DNA from: Deinococcus detaillensis
GTDB taxonomy: Bacteria; Deinococcota; Deinococci; Deinococcales; Deinococcaceae
NCBI RefSeq assembly: GCF_007280555.1
Contig: NZ_VKDB01000004.1
Location: forward strand, 1 to 64,000
Direction of reading: 5' to 3'
DNA length: 64,000 bases
Under the pieces are notes generated by a model. The model was not told the origin of the DNA and did not search any database. It saw only the letters and a list, made by a program, of their open reading frames with translations. Positions 19,954 through 27,350 of this stretch are shown in pieces (within the stretch, counting starts at the first letter, position 1; every line of letters starts with the position of its first letter). A program made the translations under genes and the position numbers.

Positions 19954-20709
19954 TCACTCACCCAGCAAAAACGCCGCCGTTGCCTTATACAGCGTCTCAG
20001 TGCTTTCCAAGCTCTCGAAGGTGTGGGTGCCGTTAGGGATAGCAATGCAGTCGCAGCCGAGCGCCTCGGCGTAGCGCACACCGTACTCCGGCGGACAGGT
20101 TTTATCGGCGTCCCCGTGAAAGACGCGGGCCTGCCCACCAAATTGCCCGGCGGCTTTGAGCGGATTCAGGCGCGGCATTTCCAAAAAGAACTCGCGGCCA
20201 ATCGGCCAGCCGCCCTGATCCATGATGGCGGGCGGCACAAACCCGCCGGGCAACATTTTGAGCCACAGCTCGGGCAAGGCCGGTGCCCACAGCGCCAGCC
20301 GGTGCGGACGCACTTGAGGCGCAGTGAGAGCCGCCACCAGCCCGCCCATCGAAAAGCCCAGCAGCATCACCCGCTCGGGGTCAATTTCGGGCAGGTCTTT
20401 GAAATATTCAACCATCGCCACGGCGTCTTCCACTTCTCGGCTGACCGTCATTTCCGAAAAGTCGCCCTCGGATTCGCCGCTGCCCCGAAAGTCAAAGCGC
20501 AGCGAGGCGATTCCGCGCTCGGCCAGGTAGCGCGAAAGCAGCGGCAGCAGACGGTGATCGCCGCCCCGGTTGCCGGTAAAGCCGTGCAAAATGACCACGC
20601 CAGCAAAGCCGTGCTGGGGCCTAGGGGTGCCGGTCAGATCGGGTTCGGGCAAGTGAACCATGCCGTAGATTTTTTGTCCGCCGACTTTGAAGGACGCGAA
20701 GGTTTCCAT
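19954..20709 (-). CDS. alpha/beta hydrolase
   Basis: 251 residues. The nucleophile elbow is GFSMGG, the acid is in HGDADKTCP and the catalytic histidine in PNGTHTFES; VILHGFTGNRGG provides the oxyanion segment. It resembles cytoplasmic esterases/acyl hydrolases of the S9/cinnamoyl-esterase-like group. The ATG at 20709 is chosen because TAGAAT ends 7 nt upstream (leaderless). It diverges from the cytochrome c gene. Substrate unknown. Confidence 0.87.
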   Translation of the reverse strand: METFASFKVGGQKIYGMVHLPEPDLTGTPRPQHGFAGVVILHGFTGNRGGDHRLLPLLSRYLAERGIASLRFDFRGSGESEGDFSEMTVSREVEDAVAMVEYFKDLPEIDPERVMLLGFSMGGLVAALTAPQVRPHRLALWAPALPELWLKMLPGGFVPPAIMDQGGWPIGREFFLEMPRLNPLKAAGQFGGQARVFHGDADKTCPPEYGVRYAEALGCDCIAIPNGTHTFESLESTETLYKATAAFLLGE

Positions 20710-20808
20710 AGCCAGAATTCTAAGCAAGAAAGCGGCACCGGAAGCGGGACAGATCAGCCGGGCGGCCCGTTCACGCCGCCAACTTCATCTGAGTGTTATC
20801 TTTGGCGC

Positions 20809-21159
20809 ATGAGCTTAAGTATGCGACTTCCCATTCTTGCCGCCGCCGCGCTGCTCAGCTCCGCTGCCGCCGCTTCCGCCGATCTCAAACAGGGCCAGAG
20901 CATTTATCAAACCAACTGCGCGGCCTGCCACGGAGCCAAAGCGCAGGGTGGCCTCGGCCCCAAGCTGTCGGGCGAGGCGGCCAACTGGAGCGCGGCGATC
21001 TTCCAGCGGGCACTGCTCAAAAATATAAACGACAACGGAAAAATGTTCAAAGCGCCGATGCCGTTTTGGGGCAAGGTCGGCTTCGCGGGTGACAAGGGCA
21101 AAGCGCCGACCAAAACCGAGCTGGTGGCGCTGCAAGCTTACTTAAAAACCTTCAAGTAA
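20809..21159 (+). CDS. small c-type cytochrome
   Basis: 116 residues with an N-terminal signal peptide (MRLPILAAAALLSSAAAASA), one haem site CAACH, and a likely axial methionine in KAPMPFWGKV, the layout of class I cytochromes. It should be exported and carry electrons at the outer face of the membrane. TATCTT (20797-20802) lies 6 nt before the ATG, so the transcript is probably leaderless. The open frame extends far upstream only as antisense to the hydrolase. Confidence 0.88.
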   Translation: MSLSMRLPILAAAALLSSAAAASADLKQGQSIYQTNCAACHGAKAQGGLGPKLSGEAANWSAAIFQRALLKNINDNGKMFKAPMPFWGKVGFAGDKGKAPTKTELVALQAYLKTFK

Positions 21160-21166
21160 GCGTTTC

Positions 21167-22345
21167 TTACTTCCGCACCGCCCTGAGCACTTTAAAGCCG
21201 CCCTCCCGCACCACCTCTTCTACGGTGGCCCAACTGGAGAGCGGCTTTTCGTAGGGCAAAAAGTCGTTGGCGACAAAGTAAGCTACGCCCTCGGCATTCA
21301 AGCGGCGCTGGGCGGTGGCCAGAAATTCGGCAGCCACGTCCAGCACCACGCCGCGCCCCACGTGAAAGGGCGGGTTGGACAAAATCAGATCGAAGGTGCG
21401 TTCTCCCAAAGCCGCGTCCACGTCGCTGTGAATGACTTCTCCCGTGAGTTGGTTGGCCGCCAGCGTTTGCTCAGCGCTCCTGACGCTGCTCAGATCGGCG
21501 TCGGCCAGCGTCACGGCAGCGCCCTGCTTGGCCGCCCACGCGCCGATGACGCCCGCGCCGCAGCCCAAATCCAGCACGGTTTTGCCGCCAAGTTCCAGGC
21601 CCTCCACTGTTCTGAGCAGCAGCGCGGTGGCCTTGTCTATCTTCGCCGCGCTGAACACGCCGGGCAGGGCAACCACTTTAAGGCCGTCATGCTCGTAGGT
21701 TTCGGGTGCGGGCTGCGGCGGCGTGGGGCCGGGACGGCGCACCAGTTTGGCGACCCGGAGTCCGCCGTCCTTGGCGATGGTTTCACCGATGCCGAAAACG
21801 GCCGACGCCGCCCGCACGTAGCGGTCAAAGCCTTTGTCTTTGTCGCCGGCCAAGTACAGGATGCCGCCCGGCGGCGTGCAGGCGTGCGCCCAGGCCACTT
21901 GTGCCTGAATATAAGCGTTGCCCCTGTCGCCAGCCAAAATCAGCGTGACGGTAGGCGAGCGCTCCAGCGTGTCGCCGGGAGCGGCCACTTGCGGACTCAG
22001 GTTGGCCGCACGCAAAACGGCCAGCGCGGGGGCCGAACCCTCCACTGCCCGCAAGGTCACGCCGGTTAAGCTGGCGAGCAGGCCGCCCAGCGCCGTCAAA
22101 TCCAGCACCTCGCCTTTGACCCGCTGGCGCATCAGGGTTTCAGTCAGGAGCGCCTGAGCGCCGTCAATACCCGGAGCGCCGCGCACGCCGGATTTGGTCA
22201 GGGCCGTCAGGCGGTCTAAGCGCGGCGGCAATTCGGCGGGGGTGATCTCAAAGTAACCCGCTTTGGGAGCCGCCGGAGCTTGCGGCTCGGGGCGGCGCAA
22301 CTTGAGTTTTCGGGTTGGGTTGGACGTTTTGCGGGGGCCGGTCAT
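21167..22345 (-). CDS. class I methyltransferase, RsmC/RlmG-like
   Basis: 392 residues. A degenerate N-terminal half is followed by a methyltransferase domain with SAM motif VLDLGCGAGVIGAWAA and catalytic NPPF motif (LILSNPPFHVGRG), the mark of rRNA guanine-N2 methyltransferases RsmC and RlmG. This two-lobed arrangement fits them well; the modified base cannot be told. The ATG is 6 nt after TACACT (22352-22357), a leaderless start. It converges on the cytochrome gene with only 7 bp between. Confidence 0.8.
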   Translation of the reverse strand: MTGPRKTSNPTRKLKLRRPEPQAPAAPKAGYFEITPAELPPRLDRLTALTKSGVRGAPGIDGAQALLTETLMRQRVKGEVLDLTALGGLLASLTGVTLRAVEGSAPALAVLRAANLSPQVAAPGDTLERSPTVTLILAGDRGNAYIQAQVAWAHACTPPGGILYLAGDKDKGFDRYVRAASAVFGIGETIAKDGGLRVAKLVRRPGPTPPQPAPETYEHDGLKVVALPGVFSAAKIDKATALLLRTVEGLELGGKTVLDLGCGAGVIGAWAAKQGAAVTLADADLSSVRSAEQTLAANQLTGEVIHSDVDAALGERTFDLILSNPPFHVGRGVVLDVAAEFLATAQRRLNAEGVAYFVANDFLPYEKPLSSWATVEEVVREGGFKVLRAVRK

Positions 22346-22379
22346 GCGCCGAGTGTACGGGATTGAGGCGGCGCTTGGC

Positions 22380-23690
22380 CTACTCCGCGCTCACTGCCCC
22401 GTCCAGCGCTTCGCCTTCCGCACCGGATTTGCCGACCACCAGCAACCAGCCCGCGCCCAGGATCGCCGCCAGCACCGAGGCCAGCAGCACACCGAGTTTG
22501 GCCTGGGTCAGCAGCGCCTCATTGCCAAAGGCCAGATTGGAGACAAACAAGCTCATGGTAAAGCCGATGCCTGCCAGTAGCCCCGCACCGACCATGTGGC
22601 CCCAGTGGACGCGGTCAGGCAAAGCAGCCAGCTTAAAGCGCACCGCCAGCCACGCGAAGCCCACCACACCCAGCGGTTTACCGAGCAGCAGCCCCAGCAG
22701 CACGCCCAGTGACACCACACCCAGCCCCGCGCCGCCGCCAATGGCGACCCCAGCATTCATCAGGGCGAAGGCGGGCAGCACCGCGTAGGTGACGAACGGG
22801 TGAATGGCGTGTTCGAGTCGGTGCAGCGGGCTTTGGGAACGCTCCAGCAGGTCTTCGAGGTCGAGCAGGCGGGCTTCTTCTTCTTCGCCTTCGGTGGGCC
22901 TCGGCGCGGCGTTCAGTGAGGCCAAGTAGCCAGCCGGATCAGGCCTGCGAATCGGCACGGCCAGCGCCAGCAGCACCCCCGCTAGGGTGGCATGCAGGCC
23001 GGATTCCAGCACGAAAAACCACAGGAACGCGCCCAGCACCGCGTAAATTTTGAGGCTGAACAACCCGCGCCAGCCTGCAAAGAGGGCCAACCCCCAAGTC
23101 AGGGCGGCCAGCGCCAAAAAAGTCAGGTTGAGACCGGAAGTATAAAAAAAGGCGATGACCAGCACCGCGCCCAGATCGTCCACGATGGCCAGCGCTGTCA
23201 AAAAGATTTTGAGGCCCAGCGGCACCCGTGAGCCCAACAACGCCAGAACGCCCAGCGCGAAGGCGATGTCGGTGGCCATCGGCACGCCCCAGCCCGACGC
23301 GCCCACGCCGCCGCCGTTCACGAGCGCATAAAGGCCCGCCGGAAGCAGCATTCCGCCTGCGGCGGCGGCCACTGCCAGGGTCGCCTTGCGGCGCGAGGCC
23401 AACTCACCAATCAAGAGTTCGCGCTTGATCTCTAAGCCCACCAACAGGAAAAACACCGCCATCAAGCCGTCGTTGGCCCAGTGCTCCAGGGAAAGCTTGA
23501 GTTCTGAGCTGCCCAGCGTCAATTTGAAATAGGTGGAGCGCAGATCAAAATAATTGACAGCCCAAGGCGAATTGGCCCAAGCAAAGGCGAAGATGGCCAC
23601 GCAAACCAGCAGTACGCCTGCGAACGCTTCATTTTGCACGAACCGAATAAAGGGCGTCAGTGCGGGCTTAAGGACGGACGGTAAACTCAT
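22380..23690 (-). CDS. nhaA: Na+/H+ antiporter NhaA
   Basis: 436 residues, about twelve membrane helices. The paired aspartates of the ion site are in [14 protein letters not shown] and the other key aspartate in [10 protein letters not shown]. It exchanges sodium for protons across the cytoplasmic membrane. There is a charged insert ([22 protein letters not shown]) in a cytoplasmic loop near residue 270. The ATG at 23690 follows GGGAGA by 4 nt; a TTG one codon earlier is less likely. Confidence 0.93.
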   Translation of the reverse strand: MSLPSVLKPALTPFIRFVQNEAFAGVLLVCVAIFAFAWANSPWAVNYFDLRSTYFKLTLGSSELKLSLEHWANDGLMAVFFLLVGLEIKRELLIGELASRRKATLAVAAAAGGMLLPAGLYALVNGGGVGASGWGVPMATDIAFALGVLALLGSRVPLGLKIFLTALAIVDDLGAVLVIAFFYTSGLNLTFLALAALTWGLALFAGWRGLFSLKIYAVLGAFLWFFVLESGLHATLAGVLLALAVPIRRPDPAGYLASLNAAPRPTEGEEEEARLLDLEDLLERSQSPLHRLEHAIHPFVTYAVLPAFALMNAGVAIGGGAGLGVVSLGVLLGLLLGKPLGVVGFAWLAVRFKLAALPDRVHWGHMVGAGLLAGIGFTMSLFVSNLAFGNEALLTQAKLGVLLASVLAAILGAGWLLVVGKSGAEGEALDGAVSAE

Positions 23691-23783
23691 CAAATCTCCC
23701 GAAGGGGCAACATCAAATCAACAAATCCCGCGTTGATCGCCGGTTGGGGCAATGCAGACGCGGGACTTAGGGCAAATCGGTCA

Positions 23784-24308
23784 TTACTTGGTCGGCAGCG
23801 GCGGCGGATTGGTGGGCGTGGCGGTGCAGGTGCCGACCAAAACCGTGGATTCGCTTTGCCGCTTGAGGGTCAGCACGCCGGTCAGCGGCAAGCTCTCCAC
23901 GTTCTTGGACAAGCACTCGTAGCGGTTGACGCCGCCGCCAGCCGCCGCTTCATTCCACACGAAGCTGGCTTTTTTGAGTTGGTCGCTGTTGGTGTACGAC
24001 ACGTACTGGTAACTTCCGCTCGGCACCTGCGCGGCGGTGGCCTGGTCAGCCACGCTGAGGGTGCCGCTGCCGTCCTGAACTTCGACCAGGGTCGGCACCG
24101 AGAGCGTTTTGCTCAGCGAAGTGCCGGAGAGCTGCCCGCTGATGGCCCACGTCTGACCAACGATCAGCGGCCCGGCGCTCTTGCGCGAAGGCGAGGTATC
24201 GATCACATTGCCCAGAACGGGCGCACAGGAGCTGAGCATCAGACCGCCCAGCAAAGCGGGCAGACCCAAGCGGGCGACGTTCTTATTCAAGCTGTTCTGG
24301 CTAGACAT
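23784..24308 (-). CDS. hypothetical lipoprotein
   Basis: 174 residues with a lipoprotein signal (GLPALLGGLMLSSCAP; lipobox LSSC) and a proline-rich end (TNPPPLPTK). The body is beta-rich with two cysteines (YECLSKN and VGTCTATP). I recognise no family. The ATG at 24308 is 6 nt after TATGCT, the leaderless spacing. The frame stays open upstream only as a shadow of rsr. Confidence 0.72.
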   Translation of the reverse strand: MSSQNSLNKNVARLGLPALLGGLMLSSCAPVLGNVIDTSPSRKSAGPLIVGQTWAISGQLSGTSLSKTLSVPTLVEVQDGSGTLSVADQATAAQVPSGSYQYVSYTNSDQLKKASFVWNEAAAGGGVNRYECLSKNVESLPLTGVLTLKRQSESTVLVGTCTATPTNPPPLPTK

Positions 24309-24374
24309 ACGCTCAGCATACGGGGATTTGGTGAGGAGCGCCGAAAGTCGGTCAATGACGGGTGATGAGTGGCT

Positions 24375-24404
24375 GGGCCGCTTAAACAAATGTCTAAGCG
24401 GCCC
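24375..24404 (-). terminator. hairpin after rsr
   Basis: GGGCCGCTTA (24375-24384) and TAAGCGGCCC (24395-24404) are perfect 10-bp arms with a 10-nt loop, 18 bp past the rsr stop codon. There is no T run, so it may be a processing or stability hairpin rather than a classical terminator. Confidence 0.45.
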
Positions 24405-24421
24405 GATGGTGTGAGTTGAAA

Positions 24422-26086
24422 CTAAACCTCGCCCCGCGCAAAAGCGCTCATCAGGGTGGGGGCGGCGGTATCGAAGCCCACCACGTCGAGCATGTCGCTG
24501 CGCTGCGGATCGGCGATGCTGAACTCGGTGGCGGTCAGGCCCACGACGATCAAGCGGGCGGCGGTGCCGGTTTTCTGGCGGTAGCGGTCTAAGGCGACTT
24601 TGGGGTGAACCTGGCCCGCCCACGTTTCGTTGTCGGTGTAGATGACAAACGTGTCCACGTCCACGCCCGCCCCCGCCGCCCACAATATCGGCTGGGCGCA
24701 GTCGGTGGCCCCAAAGCTGGCGGACTGGGCCTTTTTCATGGCCGCTTCCAGCGTGTCGCGGGGAGTGATGCCCAGCGCCCGGAACTGATCCGCAAAGCCC
24801 ATCGTCAGCGCTTCAGGCTCGCTCCGCAGGGCCAACATGCTCATGGCCGCCGCCGCCATGTTGGGCGTCAGGTTCGGCACGCCCGCGACCTGGCCGCCGG
24901 TCATCGAGCCGCTGACGTCCAGCGCCAGCAGGTGACGGGTTCCGGCAGGCTGCACCATGCCGAAGGAGGTGTAAAAGGCGTCTTCCAGCGCGTCCACGAT
25001 GCGGGGAACCGGCAACCAGGTGCCGCTGCCGCGCACGCCCTGACCTGCCGAGTAGACCAAACGAGCCTTGAGCGCGTCCAGCGGGTGAATGCGGCCACGC
25101 TTGAGGGCGGCGGGGTCGGTCAAGCGGGCGATCAGCGCGTCGATCAGGGCGCGGTCATTGACGGTCAGCACCCCCACGCGGCTGAGGTTGCCGAGATTGC
25201 GCAGCAGCCAGGTCAGGCCGCCGGTCTGGGTGGCTGCCCGGTAGACTTCTGCGCCGCGCAGGTGGGTCGGCACGCCCTCCATCGGCAGACCGTACTCCAG
25301 CATCAGCGTGGCCGCTTCGGCGTCGCTGGTGGCTGCTTGGGCCAGCAGATGCCCCTCGATGACGCGCAGGGCTGGAGCCGTATCGCTGTCCACTGGGTCG
25401 CCTTCCACTCGGTCGCCTTCCATTTTGTCGCCGTCCACTTTCAGTTCACCGCTCACCATGAACTTCAGCACGGCGTTGCGAATGGGATCGGCGGTTTTGG
25501 GGTGGGCCAGCCGCAGCGCGTCGGCCTGCGCCCAACCATCGCGGCTCTTGTACTTGACTGCCCACAGCGCCAGCTTCTCTACGCTCAGCGTTTCGTAGAC
25601 ATTGGCTACGCCGCGCCGGGTCAGCCGTCCCCAGCCGCCCAGCGCCCGCGTGAACGCCAAAAAGTGCAGCAGCATGGTGCCGGTGCGGGCCAGTTCCGGC
25701 AGCGCGTTCCAGGCCGCTTGCCGGTCGGCCACGTTGGGCGCAGTCTTGGAGATGAGGGCCAGCACCAGCAGCGCCGGCTCGGGCTTGGGTGCGCGGCCAG
25801 CGCAGGCCACTTCCAACGTTAAGCGCAGGGCCAAAGCCGCGTCGCGCTGCACCAAGTCGCGCACGAAGTCGGTGGCCTGCACGGTGTGGGCTTTCACTCC
25901 GGCGTAGAAGGTGCCGCCCTCGGTGCCCAGCACCAAAAAGCGGGTCAAGCGGGAGGCGTCGCTGAGAGCGTAAACGAAGCCGCCCGCGTTGTTTTGTACC
26001 TGAGAGGCGTCCAGCTTCTGGCGCTGGTGGCGCTGGAGGGGGTTGACGGCGCTGAGCAGGGTTTTCATGGCGGATGGGTTTTTCAT
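24422..26086 (-). CDS. rsr: Ro60 orthologue Rsr (TROVE domain)
   Basis: 554 residues. An N-terminal TROVE/HEAT-repeat ring (LSRFL-like DASRLTRFLVLGTEGG) is followed by a von Willebrand A domain with an intact MIDAS (DVSGSMTG, then GATDCAQP and IYTDNETW). In D. radiodurans, Rsr binds Y RNA and other small RNAs, joins PNPase in structured-RNA decay, and helps survival after UV. Here the ATG has a strong SD (AAGGAGGG, 8 nt spacing). Upstream on the same strand lie the Y-RNA-like elements. An acidic insert of repeated five-residue units (EGDRV, EGDPV and similar) is present near residue 220, which is unusual. Confidence 0.95.
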   Translation of the reverse strand: MKNPSAMKTLLSAVNPLQRHQRQKLDASQVQNNAGGFVYALSDASRLTRFLVLGTEGGTFYAGVKAHTVQATDFVRDLVQRDAALALRLTLEVACAGRAPKPEPALLVLALISKTAPNVADRQAAWNALPELARTGTMLLHFLAFTRALGGWGRLTRRGVANVYETLSVEKLALWAVKYKSRDGWAQADALRLAHPKTADPIRNAVLKFMVSGELKVDGDKMEGDRVEGDPVDSDTAPALRVIEGHLLAQAATSDAEAATLMLEYGLPMEGVPTHLRGAEVYRAATQTGGLTWLLRNLGNLSRVGVLTVNDRALIDALIARLTDPAALKRGRIHPLDALKARLVYSAGQGVRGSGTWLPVPRIVDALEDAFYTSFGMVQPAGTRHLLALDVSGSMTGGQVAGVPNLTPNMAAAAMSMLALRSEPEALTMGFADQFRALGITPRDTLEAAMKKAQSASFGATDCAQPILWAAGAGVDVDTFVIYTDNETWAGQVHPKVALDRYRQKTGTAARLIVVGLTATEFSIADPQRSDMLDVVGFDTAAPTLMSAFARGEV

Positions 26087-26164
26087 GGTTGCGGCCCTCC
26101 TTATCAGGGCAAAAGGGTGGGGTGGGCGCGGGGTTCAGGTCGCGCCGAGACGGAAAGTGAAGGT

Positions 26165-26297
26165 GGGGCGGGTGGGGTTCGAACCCACGACCTTGCCAGT
26201 TACGAAGTGGATAACCCTCGCAGCTTCGGCCCAGCCCGTAGGCAAGGCAAGTGTGTGCCTGAGGGAAAACATGCTCTACCAACTGAGCTACCGTCCC
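26165..26297 (-). ncRNA. Y RNA fused into a tRNA-like cloverleaf (next to rsr)
   Basis: About 133 nt. The ends form a 7-position acceptor-like stem (GGGACGG with CCGCCCC, one A-C mismatch). A D-arm (GCTC-AGTTGGTA-GAGC) and a perfect T-arm (GTGGG-TTCGAAC-CCCAC) are present. The anticodon arm is replaced by an ~80-nt insert holding a CCTTGCC/GGCAAGG stem and the Y-RNA core GGGCCGAAG...GGTTAT...CTTCG (core at 26201-26232). Bacterial Y RNAs are known to mimic tRNA, and the GNCGAAG motif is the Ro-contact region. There is no usable anticodon loop, so a functional tRNA is unlikely. Ends of the transcript are not known. Confidence 0.8.
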
Positions 26298-26329
26298 AGG
26301 TGTTGTGCTTGAAGTACGCAGAAAATAAA

Positions 26330-26401
26330 GCAGGCTGAGCGGAGTTGCACCGCCGTCTCCCGACTGGTTGCCGGGCGTCTTGACTGCTGGACTAAACCTG
26401 C
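26330..26401 (-). ncRNA. 72-nt tRNA-like cloverleaf with altered elbow
   Basis: GCAGGTT (26395-26401) pairs with AGCCTGC (26330-26336) over seven positions. Inside are a short D-arm (GTC/GAC), an anticodon-like arm (CCCGG-CAACCAG-TCGGG) and a T-arm (GGCGG-TGCAACT-CCGCT). Position 33 is A instead of the near-universal U, T-loop position 55 is G instead of U, and the D-loop has AG where GG is expected. One extra base separates T-arm and acceptor. These changes argue against a decoding tRNA and for a tRNA mimic belonging to the Y RNA locus, or a decayed tRNA gene. Confidence 0.6.
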
Positions 26402-26404
26402 ACG

Positions 26405-26456
26405 CCGTACCAAACCCAAAAGGAAAGATGCTGAGGACGAGGGGTTTGGGCCACGG
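26405..26456 (-). ncRNA. structured RNA hairpin in rsr leader
   Basis: On the minus strand CCAAACCC (26442-26449) pairs with GGGTTTGG (26410-26417 region) over 8 bp, extended by CCGT/ACGG. The ~24-nt loop is pyrimidine-rich. It ends only 3 nt before the 72-nt cloverleaf, so both may be one RNA. It lacks the CCGAAG core. Confidence 0.5.
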
Positions 26457-26461
26457 TAAAG

Positions 26462-26591
26462 GGACATTTCAAGCCAGGAATCGAACCTGGAGCAGTTGAA
26501 CGTTCTGCTTGCGCCCCAAAAGTGCCAACGTGGCGATCAAAAAAGGGGGTGTGGGTGAAATAACCGTGACCGCTTCGGCCCTTAGCGCCAG
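26462..26591 (-). ncRNA. second Y-RNA-like element with T-arm
   Basis: The core GGGCCGAAG...CGGTTAT (26560-26581) is enclosed by TGGCG/CGCCA and AAGGG/CCCTT pairings. Downstream on the minus strand come an AGCAG/CTGCT hairpin and a canonical tRNA T-arm, CCAGG-TTCGATT-CCTGG (26474-26490). The layout, a Ro-type stem plus a partial tRNA-like domain, resembles YrlA-class Y RNAs. No full acceptor or D-arm was found. Boundaries are approximate. Confidence 0.6.
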
Positions 26592-26597
26592 TTCATA

Positions 26598-26678
26598 GAA
26601 AAATTGGCCGGACAAGGAATGGAGCAGGGGGGATTCTTTTCATGAAGATAACCCTGAACCTTCGGCCCGACCAACTCT
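26598..26678 (-). ncRNA. third Y-RNA-like element, ~80 nt
   Basis: The two ends pair over 11 positions (AGTTGGTCGGG at 26666-26676 with TCCGGCCAATT at 26602-26612, three G-U pairs). The core GGGCCGAAG...GGGTTATCTTC follows the 5' arm at once. The 3' arm runs into TTTTTC, as at an intrinsic end. Paired ends, a Ro motif in the stem and a large internal loop are the classical Y RNA plan. No tRNA-like domain is visible in this copy. Confidence 0.65.
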
Positions 26679-26690
26679 ATTTCGGTTTGA

Positions 26691-26750
26691 ATCAGGGGCC
26701 ATTTCGGAGTGTCTACACCGCGCTTTGCCCCTGACTGCTTACTCAGTCTA
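26691..26750 (-). promoter_or_regulatory. candidate promoter and first hairpin of the Y RNA-rsr unit
   Basis: TAGACT on the minus strand (26745-26750) could be the -10 for the RNA array and rsr; no good -35 is seen. Just downstream, GTCAGGGGC (26727-26735) pairs with GCCCCTGAT (26691-26699) over nine positions around a 27-nt loop that itself holds a GTG/CAC hairpin. This would be the 5' end of the transcript. Confidence 0.45.
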
Positions 26751-26827
26751 GGGGCCGTTGGCGAGCTTGCCTATCGGCTGTCTGGCGCAGAAGGGTGCTA
26801 AGCCAAACGGCGCACTAGACTGCGCTC

Positions 26828-27310
26828 ATGCCGCTGCTCACCCTCTCCATTGACGACACCCGCGCCCACGCCTTGATGCTTCAGCAGCAGCGCGAACTCC
26901 GAGTCCTCTACGGCGACACCGACGAGCGCACCGAGCCGTTTGATCCGGCAACGCTGGCGGGCGGCGTGCTGCTGGGCTACGAGGAGAACGGCGAACTTCT
27001 GGCCATTGGCGGCCTCAAACCCCTGAGCGACGACGATTTCTTGTTCAAGACTGCAGAGATTAAACGGATGTACACCCTGCCGAGCGCCAGAGGCCGCCAG
27101 CTGGGCCGCGCCGTGCTGAACGGGCTGATGGCGTGGGCACGCGAAAGTGGCCTGAGCCGCTTGGTGCTGGAAACCGGCGACCTCCAAAAGGAAGCGCTGG
27201 GCCTCTATGAAAGCGCCGGATTTACACGGATTGCCAACTTCGGTTACTACACCGGAATGGAAAACAGTTTGTGTTACGGGCTGGATTTCTCAGCCGATGC
27301 CCCCGCCTAA
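26828..27310 (+). CDS. GNAT-family N-acetyltransferase
   Basis: 160 residues with the GNAT fold: beta strands around GGLKPL and IKRMYTLPSARGRQLGRAVL, where RGRQLGRA is the acetyl-CoA pyrophosphate loop, and a final FTRIANFGYY. Substrate unknown. TAGACT (26816-26821) is 6 nt before the ATG (leaderless). It diverges from the Y RNA-rsr unit. Confidence 0.87.
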   Translation: MPLLTLSIDDTRAHALMLQQQRELRVLYGDTDERTEPFDPATLAGGVLLGYEENGELLAIGGLKPLSDDDFLFKTAEIKRMYTLPSARGRQLGRAVLNGLMAWARESGLSRLVLETGDLQKEALGLYESAGFTRIANFGYYTGMENSLCYGLDFSADAPA

Positions 27311-27350
27311 AGCGACACCTCAGCGTCTGAGCCGCTAAACTGGCCATTAC

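Noticed and set aside
20023..20808. N-terminal extension of the cytochrome c frame
   Set aside because: It is antisense to the hydrolase; the signal peptide starts at 20809 with a fitting -10 box.
24309..24683. Upstream extension of the 24.3-kb lipoprotein frame
   Set aside because: It overlaps rsr and would bury the lipoprotein signal; the start at 24308 has a leaderless -10.
26160..26300. A normal tRNA gene with an intron
   Set aside because: D-arm and T-arm are perfect, but no anticodon loop with U33 can be formed and the insert carries the Y RNA core shared with two other sites.
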